This document shows, piece after piece, positions 16,542-25,000 of a DNA stretch of 64,000 bases. The stretch comes from Cecembia rubra (GTDB lineage: Bacteria; Bacteroidota; Bacteroidia; Cytophagales; Cyclobacteriaceae). The number at the start of each line of letters is the position of its first letter. Position 1 is the stretch's first letter. Where the stretch lies: NCBI RefSeq assembly GCF_003014575.1, contig NZ_PYGF01000001.1, positions 62,001-126,000 of the forward strand. Direction: 5' to 3'. The notes under the pieces were generated by a model, which ran no database searches, was not told the DNA's origin, and saw only the letters and a program-made list of their open reading frames with translations. The position numbers and the translations under genes are program-made.

Positions 16542-16922
16542 CTAAAGAAGAAATGACTGGAACAGGATAGAGCGATACCGCCCTGACCAGCCGGGGGGAG
16601 CCTTTTTAGGAGTTGTGTAGTTTCTTGACTCGAAAAATTGTGTAGAAGGCAAATGGAAAGATGGCTGAGCCATTGCCGCATGTGAAAAATCAATGACCAG
16701 AATGTCTGAATGAGGTGTCCTGAAATCATCGAGAGAGAAGATGGTTTCCTGATCCTCACAGCCATCACAAGGGTTGCTGTGGTCGTCACAGCATGGTTCG
16801 TAATGTTTTAGAAAAAGCTCGAAGCTGATCAGTTCGCCCCCACAAAAGTGCTGAAACACTGCCATCCCTTTGCCAGGGAGAAGCATTGCAATTATTAGGA
16901 CGATATATAAGTTGCGCTTCAT
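16542..16922 (-). CDS. HYC_CC_PP-like exported protein (copy 2)
   Basis: I start at the ATG at 16922 (126 residues), since MKRNLYIVLIIAMLLPGKGMA is a proper signal sequence, while the 20 upstream in-frame residues are not. The mature part shows HFCGGEL, then EPCCDD and CDGCED, and YTTPKKAPPG near the C-terminus. This matches the H-C, CC and PP pattern of copy 1 at 14410-14844 with low overall identity. It lacks the strong second hydrophobic helix of copy 1. Function unknown; the Cys-rich centre suggests metal binding. Confidence 0.75.
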   Translation of the reverse strand: MKRNLYIVLIIAMLLPGKGMAVFQHFCGGELISFELFLKHYEPCCDDHSNPCDGCEDQETIFSLDDFRTPHSDILVIDFSHAAMAQPSFHLPSTQFFESRNYTTPKKAPPGWSGRYRSILFQSFLL

Positions 16923-17072
16923 GAGCCTTTTGATGTAAAATGCCATCCATTGAAGCGGGTATCTATTTGTTATCCCCTTCAATATGACTCAAAAGTACGC
17001 AACGGTTATTGAGCGCGCTATGACATTGCACATGTCAAAACATGATGCATGTCACATAAAGCATTGTCTACC

Positions 17073-17285
17073 CTAGCAACATGCTTGATCAGAATCCAAT
17101 TGTACTGGTGGACAAGGTGCTGAACCATAGCTGCAATACACGCAGCAATCCCCTTCCTTTGGTTTTAGCACCTGGTGGCAGTTTTCACATTCATAGAAAT
17201 ACTGACAGGCGTCAGTCGGCATAGTTTCTTCTTTCTGATGTCCGCAGTTGGGGCAAGTGATGGTAGATTCTAAGATGATTTCCAT
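17073..17285 (-). CDS. GDCCVxC domain protein
   Basis: A 70-residue cytoplasmic-looking protein with 11 Cys. Pairs C11/C14 and C33/C36 form a zinc-ribbon frame, the family signature GDCCVYC spans residues 46-51, and the protein ends in CC. This family commonly accompanies MerC/MerT-type mercury transporters and some homologues carry selenocysteine; here all positions are Cys. It directly abuts merTP (stop at 17286, start at 17285), so it is co-transcribed. The role is probably metal handling after uptake, which is inference. Confidence 0.88.
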   Translation of the reverse strand: MEIILESTITCPNCGHQKEETMPTDACQYFYECENCHQVLKPKEGDCCVYCSYGSAPCPPVQLDSDQACC

Positions 17286-17915
17286 TTATTTCTCTGTTTT
17301 ATTGGTCACTGAATATCCGGTTGAGTTGATGGCTTGCTCAATTTCAAGGATGCCTGTTTTGGACTTGTCAAATTCTACAACGGCATTGCCCAGTTCGTAA
17401 GAAGCGGCCACTTTAAGGATACCACTGAGCTTATTTACCTCATGTTCAACATGCGCTGCGCACCCCTGACAAGTCATGCCTTTGATTTGAAAATTTACGG
17501 TCTGAATGTCTGACTTATCAACGATGATCACTTGCTTTTCGGCTTTCGGGTAGAAAATGTGAGCATACAGCGGGAATGTGAGCATCAGGGTAGCAAAAAC
17601 GGTGACTATCCCCAAAAACTTCTGGGTCTGCCAAAAGCTAGGATATGCATATTCTCCGCCAGGCTCACACGCACATTCTATTTCATCTTTGGCCTTTGGT
17701 CTACCATGCCTGCCGGCAGGCAGGAGTTTTTGGTACCAAGCAAACCCCAACACTATAACTGTAATACCGACAAAAATGGGCCGTGCAGGATCCAGCCAGG
17801 AGAAAGTGGAGGCAATCCCGCTTGCACCGGCCACTAGTGCAAGCACTGGGGTGATGCAGCAAAGTGAACTTAAGAGTGCAGCCATAATACCGCTAGTTAA
17901 AAGAGAATTTTTCAT
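17286..17915 (-). CDS. merTP: MerTP fusion: mercuric transport protein with MerP-like C-terminus
   Basis: A 209-residue inner-membrane protein that brings Hg2+ into the cytoplasm. MerT part: first helix with the C19-C20 pair (SLCCITP), a loop with C81 and C83, and a third helix near 98-122. MerP part: residues ~135-205 form an HMA domain with GMTCQGCAAH (C149, C152). The cytoplasmic loop contains LPAGRH (residues 65-70), encoded by a 16-base perfect palindrome at 17707-17722 that looks inserted. The start overlaps the arsR-type gene by four bases. No mercuric reductase gene follows, so either it is elsewhere or the protein now serves another metal. Confidence 0.92.
   Translation of the reverse strand: MKNSLLTSGIMAALLSSLCCITPVLALVAGASGIASTFSWLDPARPIFVGITVIVLGFAWYQKLLPAGRHGRPKAKDEIECACEPGGEYAYPSFWQTQKFLGIVTVFATLMLTFPLYAHIFYPKAEKQVIIVDKSDIQTVNFQIKGMTCQGCAAHVEHEVNKLSGILKVAASYELGNAVVEFDKSKTGILEIEQAINSTGYSVTNKTEK
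17707..17722. repeat. 16-base perfect palindrome inside merTP
   Basis: TGCCTGCCGGCAGGCA is a perfect 16-base palindrome in the MerT loop. It keeps the frame and encodes part of LPAGRH. Its GC-rich self-complementary form resembles short interspersed palindromes known from bacterial genomes; a second copy was not seen in this window. Confidence 0.7.
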
Positions 17916-18280
17916 AAGGCAGGAATTGTATTTGGGAGATTAAACAAATCGAGCACTGATGAAATGATTCGCTGACTTTGCTCTTCTACTGAATAGAAGA
18001 TGGTTTGACCGGATTTTTTGGTCGTCACGATTCCCGCATCCTTCAGTTTTTTTAGATGTTGGGAGACGGCCGGCACGGTCATGCCCAGGATGTCTGACAA
18101 GTCACATGGGCAAAGTTCATTTTCCTGTTTCAAGAGGTACAGGATTTTGAGGCGAACCGCATTACCTGCCAGATTCAGTACATCGGCCAGTTCTAAAAAG
18201 CTTTCTTCTTTGTTTTTCAAGTCTTCTCTGCAGCGACTGATCTGGATGCTATCTGCAAAGACACGGATACATGTATTCAT
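17912..18280 (-). CDS. ArsR/SmtB family metal-responsive repressor
   Basis: A 122-residue winged-helix repressor that should leave its operator when metal binds. The helix-turn-helix is LSDILGMTVPAVSQHLKKLKDAGIV (given here by position, residues ~60-84), preceded by ELCPCDL, a Cys-x-Cys pair at the alpha-3 helix that is a typical metal site of this family. The wing is KKSGQTIFYSV. The gene overlaps merTP by four bases and starts five bases from a perfect 18-base inverted repeat. The sensed metal is not certain; Hg, As, Pb and Cd sensors all use such Cys pairs. Confidence 0.92.
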   Translation of the reverse strand: MNTCIRVFADSIQISRCREDLKNKEESFLELADVLNLAGNAVRLKILYLLKQENELCPCDLSDILGMTVPAVSQHLKKLKDAGIVTTKKSGQTIFYSVEEQSQRIISSVLDLFNLPNTIPAL

Positions 18281-18284
18281 AGTA

Positions 18285-18302
18285 TTTAAGCAATTGCTTA
18301 AA
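18285..18302. promoter_or_regulatory. Candidate ArsR operator 1 (perfect palindrome)
   Basis: TTTAAGCAATTGCTTAAA is a perfect 18-base inverted repeat between the -7 box (18303-18310) and the start codon of the arsR-type gene (18280). It covers the expected transcription start and is the classic position for a repressor. Confidence 0.75.
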
Positions 18303-18334
18303 CAAAGGTAGGGAATGATAGTTATTTAAGCAAG
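18303..18334 (-). promoter_or_regulatory. Promoter of the arsR-merTP operon
   Basis: On the minus strand, TACCTTTG (18303-18310) matches the Bacteroidota -7 box TAnnTTTG exactly. CTTG (18331-18334) lies 20 bases further upstream as the -33 element. The -33 element is inside operator 2 and the -7 box abuts operator 1. Confidence 0.65.
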
Positions 18335-18343
18335 TACTTAAAT
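18324..18343. promoter_or_regulatory. Candidate ArsR operator 2 (imperfect palindrome)
   Basis: An imperfect inverted repeat with matching outer arms ATTTAAG and CTTAAAT, sharing TTTAAGCAA with operator 1. The two centres are 40 bases apart, close to four helical turns, so two repressor dimers could bind the same face of the DNA. Confidence 0.6.
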
Positions 18344-18351
18344 ACAAAGGG

Positions 18352-19599
18352 CTATTTCGCCCTTCTCATCAATTTTGGTGCTGCTAGTTTCTCTCTTAGA
18401 TTCTGCATATCCTCACTCACTTTTTTCTCTACCACTTTGGCGTAAACCTGCGTGGTTGTAATTTTGGAGTGACCCAACATCTTGCTAACCGTTTCCAGTG
18501 GCACACCATTACAAAGCGTAACTGTAGTAGCAAAAGTATGCCTGGCTAGGTGAAATGTGAGGTTCTTTTCAATTCCGCACAGATCAGCAATTTCTTTCAG
18601 GTAAGAGTTCAGCTTTTGGTTAGAAATCATTGGGAATATTGCCCCCCTCTGCACAGCTCTTGGATGGGTTTTGTATTTCTCGATGATTTCCCAAGCTTTG
18701 GGAAGGATAGGAACCCTTACCGGCTGGTCGGTCTTCTGGCGGCAGGTAGATAACCAGTATTCCCCATCAATGCCAATGGTAATATTGGATGGGGTAAGGT
18801 TCATAGCATCGATGTAGGCCAGTCCGGTATAGCAACTGAACACAAACAAATCTCTTACCCACTGCAGGCGGACAATTTTGAAGTCCTTGTTCTCTACGGC
18901 CTCCAGCTCTTCATCATTGAGGAAATCCCGATCCACCCGATGGAATTTGAGCTGGTACTTGTCAAATGGATCCCTGCTTACCCATTCCATTTTCACGGCC
19001 ATTGTCACCATCTTCCGGAACCTCTCCAGATGCTTCATCACTCCATTGTTGCCAAGCGGCTTCTGGTGGTCTTTGGGTTTATAGTTTCGGAGGTAGAATT
19101 CAAAATCGGTGATGAATTTATAAGACAGTTCCGAAAGGAACATGTCGGTAGTACCAAAGCGCTCTTTCAAAAATCGATGGATATACTTCTGAGTGGTGAA
19201 GTAGTTTTTCATCGTGCCCCACGCCAGTGTATCCCGCATTGTCTGGTTGTGATAATCCACCAGCTTGCATAAGGTGAAGTCCTTTTGGTCTGTACCCAGG
19301 AACATACTCTTGATGGCATCAGCAGTGATCAGCCTTTTTTGGACCTGCATCTCCTGGTAGCACTCCATAATCCTTGCCCGGTCTTCATCCAGATAGTAGT
19401 TGAGCGATTTGATTTCTTCCCGGCTGCCCTTGGCCATGCCTTTGGTGCCATTCCAGTCGCCTGGCTTGATCCAGCGCTTCAATGATATTTCAACTCTTCG
19501 GCCATCAACGGTGACCCGGGCATAGATTGGGAGTAGGCCATCTTTGGCCTTGTTCGTTCTTGTGATGAACTGAACTCCGAAGGTGTTTGTAGTTCTCAT
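18352..19599 (-). CDS. Tyrosine recombinase (integrase) of the Bacteroidota type
   Basis: A 415-residue site-specific recombinase: arm-binding region (residues 1-90, opening TFGVQFITRTNKAKDG), SAM-like core-binding domain (~105-205) and catalytic domain (~225-400). Catalytic residues seen are K289, H350, R353, H377 and the nucleophile Y386 (TTTQVYAKV). The first catalytic Arg is replaced by Ala261 in CYTGLAYIDA; a missing Arg I is known from the CTnDOT integrase group, so the enzyme need not be dead. It sits 285 bases from the 3' end of tRNA-Pro, as expected for an element inserted at a tRNA gene, and is transcribed towards the metal genes. Confidence 0.93.
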   Translation of the reverse strand: MRTTNTFGVQFITRTNKAKDGLLPIYARVTVDGRRVEISLKRWIKPGDWNGTKGMAKGSREEIKSLNYYLDEDRARIMECYQEMQVQKRLITADAIKSMFLGTDQKDFTLCKLVDYHNQTMRDTLAWGTMKNYFTTQKYIHRFLKERFGTTDMFLSELSYKFITDFEFYLRNYKPKDHQKPLGNNGVMKHLERFRKMVTMAVKMEWVSRDPFDKYQLKFHRVDRDFLNDEELEAVENKDFKIVRLQWVRDLFVFSCYTGLAYIDAMNLTPSNITIGIDGEYWLSTCRQKTDQPVRVPILPKAWEIIEKYKTHPRAVQRGAIFPMISNQKLNSYLKEIADLCGIEKNLTFHLARHTFATTVTLCNGVPLETVSKMLGHSKITTTQVYAKVVEKKVSEDMQNLREKLAAPKLMRRAK

Positions 19600-19644
19600 G
19601 ACAATTCAGTTTTTGAGTGTTTGTGTTAAAATGATTCCTCTCGT

Positions 19645-19771
19645 GGTGAACTGCTTCCACAAGGTCACTCAAACAGACCTAAAGCAGTTCAAAATGTGTG
19701 ATTCAACTATCTGTTTTACAGCTATTTGCATCAATCTGGTGAACTAAATATAACCATTCATTTGGTTCACC
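19645..19771. repeat. Repeated GGTGAAC elements upstream of the integrase
   Basis: GGTGAAC occurs directly at 19645-19651 and 19738-19744 and inverted at 19765-19771. In addition TGAACTGCTT (19647-19656) has a perfect inverted copy at 19682-19691. Such clustered repeats near an integrase gene may be arm-type binding sites. The rest of the gap 19600-19830 shows no gene. Confidence 0.45.
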
Positions 19772-19828
19772 GGATAGGTCTCATTTTTGCTGAAATTGTC
19801 TAAATCGAACTGATACGTAAAAAATAAA

Positions 19829-19862
19829 AAAGCCCGCAAATAGTAAGATTTGCAGGCTTTTG
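19829..19862 (-). terminator. Terminator of tRNA-Pro
   Basis: Stem 19831-19841 with 19848-19858 and a 6-base loop. On the minus strand all 11 positions pair (one G-U), while on the plus strand one pair is a C-A mismatch. A T-rich run follows on the minus strand. It lies 25 bases past the tRNA 3' end. Confidence 0.75.
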
Positions 19863-19883
19863 GGTTCTGATGAACCTTTGTTG

Positions 19884-19957
19884 TCGGGGTGGCAGGATTC
19901 GAACCTACGACCTCCACATCCCAAATGTGGCGCGATACCGGGCTACGCTACACCCCG
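19884..19957 (-). tRNA. tRNA-Pro(TGG)
   Basis: The minus strand folds as a tRNA: acceptor stem CGGGGTG with CACCCCG, anticodon stem CCACA/TGTGG around loop TTTGGGA (anticodon TGG, Pro), and T-loop TTCGAAT in a CCTGC/GTAGG arm. The CCA end is not encoded. It is the likely insertion site for the element carrying the integrase. Confidence 0.96.
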
Positions 19958-19967
19958 AACTATTCGT

Positions 19968-19998
19968 CAAAATTAATGAAAGATGTTAGTAGCGCAAA
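19968..19998 (-). promoter_or_regulatory. Promoter of tRNA-Pro
   Basis: On the minus strand TTTG (19995-19998), a 19-base spacer and TAATTTTG (19968-19975) match the Bacteroidota consensus exactly. The -7 box ends 11 bases before the tRNA 5' end. Confidence 0.75.
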
Positions 19999-20311
19999 CC
20001 ATTTTTTTTAAAGCCTTGTTGCTCAATCCTATAATTTTCAAACTATTGATTGTAACAATATTCAGATTGAAATAATCCTATCAATTTAAAGTTTTGGAAA
20101 GGATTTCAGGTGCCAATTCTTAAAGAAAAATTATCATATATGTCTGTTTTCTTACCAGTAGAATCTTCCCAATAAAATAAACCTATAATTTCAAGCCAAT
20201 ATCAATGAATAACTCGTCCGCTGAGGCGGATCCAATATCTAAATATCAGGTTGATCTTAAGCCCCAATTTAAAAAATTGGTTACTGGTCTTATTGCTGAT
20301 ATACATGAAAA
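19999..20311. other. Intergenic stretch between tRNA-Pro and sulfatase
   Basis: AT-rich spacer with no convincing gene. It holds a small hairpin TCCGC-TGAG-GCGGA at 20217-20230 and an AT-rich inverted repeat near 20263-20280 that could help end transcription of the sulfatase gene from the right. Confidence 0.5.
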
Positions 20312-21781
20312 TTATAAATCAGCCCTTTTGATTGGATATCTTGCTCCTGTTTTTTCGAGCCAATCCTTTAATTTTTTTTCCAAGTTGGATGCAATTTCGC
20401 TTTCAACCTTGGAAAGGTCGTTTTGCTCTTCTAAATCTTCATTCAGGTAATAAAGTTCCATTCTATCGTCCTCGTAGAAATAGATGAGTTTCCAACCGTT
20501 TTCCTGGATAACAGAACCTGGATTTCCTCCCTGGTTTCCATAGTGGGGATAATGCCAATACAATTCATTCCTGGAAATTTTTGCAGAAGGATCTTTCACA
20601 ACTTGGGCTAAGGAAACACCGTCGATTTCCTTGTATTTGATTTCAGATTCTTTCAATCCAGCCAGTTCAACTAAAGTAGGTAGAAAATCATTGCTGATTA
20701 CAGGCGTATTAATCGATTGTCCGCCAGGAATATGGTTTTTCCAGGAAATAATCATGGGAACCCTGATACCTCCTTCATACAACCAGCCTTTTCCTGCCCG
20801 CAATGGCAAATTAGAAGTCGGACTTCCTTCTGCTGTTGAAAGTCCCCCATTATCTGAAAAGAAAACAACGATGGTGTTTTCCAATAGATGGTTTTTCTCC
20901 AAACTCTCCAGAACTATTCCCACAGCTGTGTCCATGGCCTCTACCATGCCTGCATAAACAGCGTGCGCCTGGGTGGTACGGTTCATATTGGCATATTCAG
21001 GTTCGAATTGATCAGTGAGGTTCATTTTTGCCCGTTTTCTAAGGTATTTTAGCTCTAACTCCTCAGTAGTCATCAAAGGAGTATGAACTGAATAGAAGGA
21101 CAGGTAAGCAAAAAAAGGTTTTTCTTTATTTTTGGAGATAAAATTGGCTGTTTCTGAGGCTAATCTCCAGGGAAGGTATTCCCCTTCAGGGCCATCCGGC
21201 AATTGAGAGTTGCCATAAGGAGAAAAATATTTGTTACCTGTCGATGGCCCACCCTTATTGTTCCCGCCTATATTGATTTCAAATCCTTGATTTTCTGGCC
21301 AAAACTCTTCAGTTTCTCCAAGATGCCATTTACCAGCAAAAAAGGTCTTGTATCCTGCATCTTTAAAAGCCTCTGCCATAGTGTATTCCTCTAGAGCCAA
21401 ATTAGTAGTATATTCTGCCGGGACCAATGGTTTATTGCGCGTCCAGTGATTTTGGAAGTTCCATGGCTGGGGAGCTCCAAACCAATCTGTATAATGATTT
21501 TTGGAAGGATATTTTCCCGTCATGATACTTGCTCTCGTTGGAGAGCAAACAGGAGATGCGGTATAAGCATTGGTGAATTTTACCCCCATGGCTGCGAGTC
21601 GGTCTATATTTGGAGTTTCATAAAATTCACTTCCAAAACTTCCTAGATCAGTCCATCCAAGATCATCTACCAGAATGAAGAGTACATTTGGCTTTTCTCT
21701 ATTTTGAGCAAAACTTTGAAAATAGGATAATGAAATTAAGAAAAAGATTACCAAAGTTTGAAGTACTATTTTGTTTATCAT
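20312..21781 (-). CDS. Exported sulfatase (type I, formylglycine)
   Basis: A 489-residue sulfatase with a signal peptide to residue ~25 (SFAQN). The calcium-site start PNVLFILVDDLGWTDLG is followed by CSPTRASIMTG, the C-x-P-x-R signature whose Cys is turned into formylglycine, then GKWHLG and the second metal motif FFSDNGG. It removes sulfate esters from a polysaccharide in the periplasm or at the surface. It is divergent from the HTCS gene with a 275-base gap, so it may be regulated separately. The sugar position it attacks and its S1 subfamily cannot be fixed by eye. No sulfatase-maturing enzyme is in the window. Confidence 0.93.
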   Translation of the reverse strand: MINKIVLQTLVIFFLISLSYFQSFAQNREKPNVLFILVDDLGWTDLGSFGSEFYETPNIDRLAAMGVKFTNAYTASPVCSPTRASIMTGKYPSKNHYTDWFGAPQPWNFQNHWTRNKPLVPAEYTTNLALEEYTMAEAFKDAGYKTFFAGKWHLGETEEFWPENQGFEINIGGNNKGGPSTGNKYFSPYGNSQLPDGPEGEYLPWRLASETANFISKNKEKPFFAYLSFYSVHTPLMTTEELELKYLRKRAKMNLTDQFEPEYANMNRTTQAHAVYAGMVEAMDTAVGIVLESLEKNHLLENTIVVFFSDNGGLSTAEGSPTSNLPLRAGKGWLYEGGIRVPMIISWKNHIPGGQSINTPVISNDFLPTLVELAGLKESEIKYKEIDGVSLAQVVKDPSAKISRNELYWHYPHYGNQGGNPGSVIQENGWKLIYFYEDDRMELYYLNEDLEEQNDLSKVESEIASNLEKKLKDWLEKTGARYPIKRADL

Positions 21782-22056
21782 TTAAAATGAATTTATAATC
21801 TAGCCAAGTTTAATCTGAAAATTGATATATTCCAATCCATTGTCTTTGATTACCTATCAATTGGATGAATATGCCTTTTCATTGACCGATTAGACTAGAT
21901 GGATTTAATAAAGAAGCTTTAAATTGCTTATGTTCAACATGAATGATTCAAGAGATGAAAAACTCACAAGCCTTTTAGGATTCCTCTATAGGTATATAAT
22001 ATAGACTAGTTTTATAAAAAAACTGTATATTATTTTACGATTGACCCAAAATACCC

Positions 22057-25000
22057 ATGATTAAGAAGTTTATCCAATTGATCTTACTCGTTTTGCTGGG
22101 AGGCATTTCTGCTTTCGGACAAACTAGAAATGAAGAATTTTCTATTGATTTTATTGATGTAAGAAAAGGGCTGTTAAGTAATTTTGTTACCAAGACATTA
22201 AGTGATGATGATAATATCAAATATTTTGCAACTGAAGGGGGAGTTTCTAAATATGATGGGTACAACTTTACTAGCATTCGTCCAGGTAATGATTTTCCTG
22301 AGTTAGAAAACGAGAATATAGAAACCCTTTTCAAAGATTCAGAGAATAATATTTGGATTGGAACCAAAGAAGGTGGGATTGCTGTGCTAGATGCAAACAC
22401 AAATAAGCTCAGAAGTCTCAATCAAATTTTTTCAAGTATCCCTAACAAAAGATTACGGGTCATCACAATCAATCAAGCCAAAGATGGAATGATGTGGATA
22501 GGAACTTGGGGTAATGGCGTCTTCGTTTTTGATCCAATTGAAGAGAAATTGATTACTCATTACCCTGCTACTTTGCCAATTTATTCTATCATTAGAGATC
22601 AGTATGAAAATATGTGGTATGTGGGTAACTCTAGACTTCATAAATATGATCCATCAGAAGGCAGGCTTTTAACTTTCAATACAAAAAACTTGATGTATAA
22701 CCTGATTGAGGACAAAGAGCGGGATAAAATCTGGATGGTAGGTACTCGCAGTGATCAGGTATTTTTAGAAAGTTTTGATTACGAAACCCAGGAAATCGAA
22801 CAGCATCCAGTTAACTTCAATGCCCGCTATGTAAAAGCTATGGCTTTGGATCATCAAAATAGGTTATGGTTAGGAAGCTGGGGAGATGGATTGTATATCA
22901 GCAATGATCAAGTTGACCACTTCGAAAAAATCAACACCAATCCTCAAGGAGGGATTTTTGATAATATAAATTATTCCATCATTTTAGATATTGACATTGA
23001 TAAAAATGGTATTGCTTGGCTGGGAACTTCTCATGGTGGCGTATTGATTTTGTATCCTAATAAAGGATTTCAGCTACTTAAGACCAATACCAATTATCAT
23101 AAAATTGATCAAAATATCATCTCAATATTTAAAGATAGATCAGGTAAATTGTTTAAAGGATCTTTGACTGATGGTTTATACAAACAGGATAAATCAGGTG
23201 ATTTTAATAAGGTATCAAATATCGTTTCAGCTAAAATCAATACTTTCTTTGAGTATGAAAACACCTTGTTCATTGGGACCGCTTTTGGACTTTATATTAT
23301 AAAGAACAATGATTTTTCAACTGCGAAAAGATACATTCCTTATGAAAAGGTGACTGCAATTCTCTTGGATTCAAAAAATAGACTTTGGATAGGGACCCAA
23401 GAGCGTGGATTGAAAATGACCTATTATCAAGAGGACCCTGATCTTGAAAATCTTACGATCTATTCTGTAACAGAAAATCACCGTGTACTCGACAATAATA
23501 GAATCAGTCATGTAAAAGAAGACAAAGAGGGGAATATTTGGTTGGCTACTTATGCGGGGCTCAATCTCTATGATGAAGAAAATGATAAATTCTACAACCA
23601 ACAATCCTTAATCAGACATAGGGCTACCAGCATTATCATCAATGATATTCACCTCAGTAATGATAAAATATACCTTGGTACACCAACAGGTCTGAGTATT
23701 CTTAGTTACAAAAATAAAGTCTTGGATTTAGAAGAGTTTTATGATAAAGATAAGGGACTAATAAATGATTTTATCTGTGCGATTGAAGAGGATCGCAATG
23801 GCGATCTTTGGTTGAGTACCACTACAACTATTACCAAATATCAAAAAGACCTCAAAAATTTTATCAATTATGATCGAGAAGATGGAGTGATGATCAATTC
23901 ATTCCATATTTCCTCCTCGCTTCAAGATGAAAATGGGAACATTTATTTTGGTGGGTCTAATGGTATTATCACTTTTGAACCTAGCAAAATCATTAGTGAT
24001 TTCAATATTCCAGAAGTTGTTTTCACCAAGTTAGTTGTCAATAATAAGCGGCTGGAAGTTGGTGATGAAGTTGATGGGCAAGTAGTTTTGACGAAAAATA
24101 TTCAACGAACAAGCAGCATAAATCTTGGTTATGCACAAAACCACCTTTCTTTGAGTTTTGCAGCAAATGACTTTTTTGGTCCAGATAACATTACCTATGC
24201 ATACAAATTAATTGGAATGCAAAATGAATGGATTACGTTAGGTGTCAAGAATGAAATCAACTTCACCGGACTAAGGCCAGGTAAATATGAGTTATTAGTC
24301 AGAGCTAGTAGAAACAATCAAGATTGGTCAGAAGCAAAAAGATTAGAAATCAATATAGCAACTCCCCCTTGGTATACATGGTGGGCCTTCTTAATCTATA
24401 CTTTTTTGATTGTGGGGATTTTGGTTTTGGTAAGACATTATTCAAGTCGACAAGCTAGACTTAAAGCTGAACTACGCATTATTCAAATTGAAAAAGAAAA
24501 GGAGCACGAGCTTAACGAAGCCAAAATCACCTTTTTTACAAATATTTCCCATGAATTTAGAACACCGCTTACACTGATTCTAAGTCCAGTAACTGAATTA
24601 ATAGAATCTTACAAACTTGAAGAAGCAGTTAAGGAAAAACTGAAATTAGTTGAGAATAATTCGAAGAGAATGCTCAATCTGATCAATCAGTTACTTGATT
24701 TTAGAAAATCAGAACATGGACTTTTGAAGTTAAAACCGACCAAATCAGATTTCATTGGTTTTGCTAGAGAGGTTTTCTTGAATTTTAAAAGCATCGCCGC
24801 AAAAAAGAAAATCAGCTATCACTTCGACAGCAATATTGATCATTTTCAAATGGACTTTGATAGAGATCAAATGGAAATAGTGATCAACAATTTATTATCA
24901 AATGCCTTCAAATATACCAAAGACAAAGGTATAGTTAGATTTGAAATTGAAGTTAAAGACAATCAAATCTGCATGATGGTCAAGGATACTGGCATAGGTC

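Noticed and set aside
20217-20230. Hairpin TCCGC-TGAG-GCGGA
   Set aside because: Short stem without a T-run and only one copy seen, so neither a terminator nor a repeat family can be claimed.
20205-20450. 81-codon plus-strand frame next to the sulfatase
   Set aside because: Overlaps the sulfatase 3' end in reverse; composition not convincing and it contains the small hairpin at 20217.
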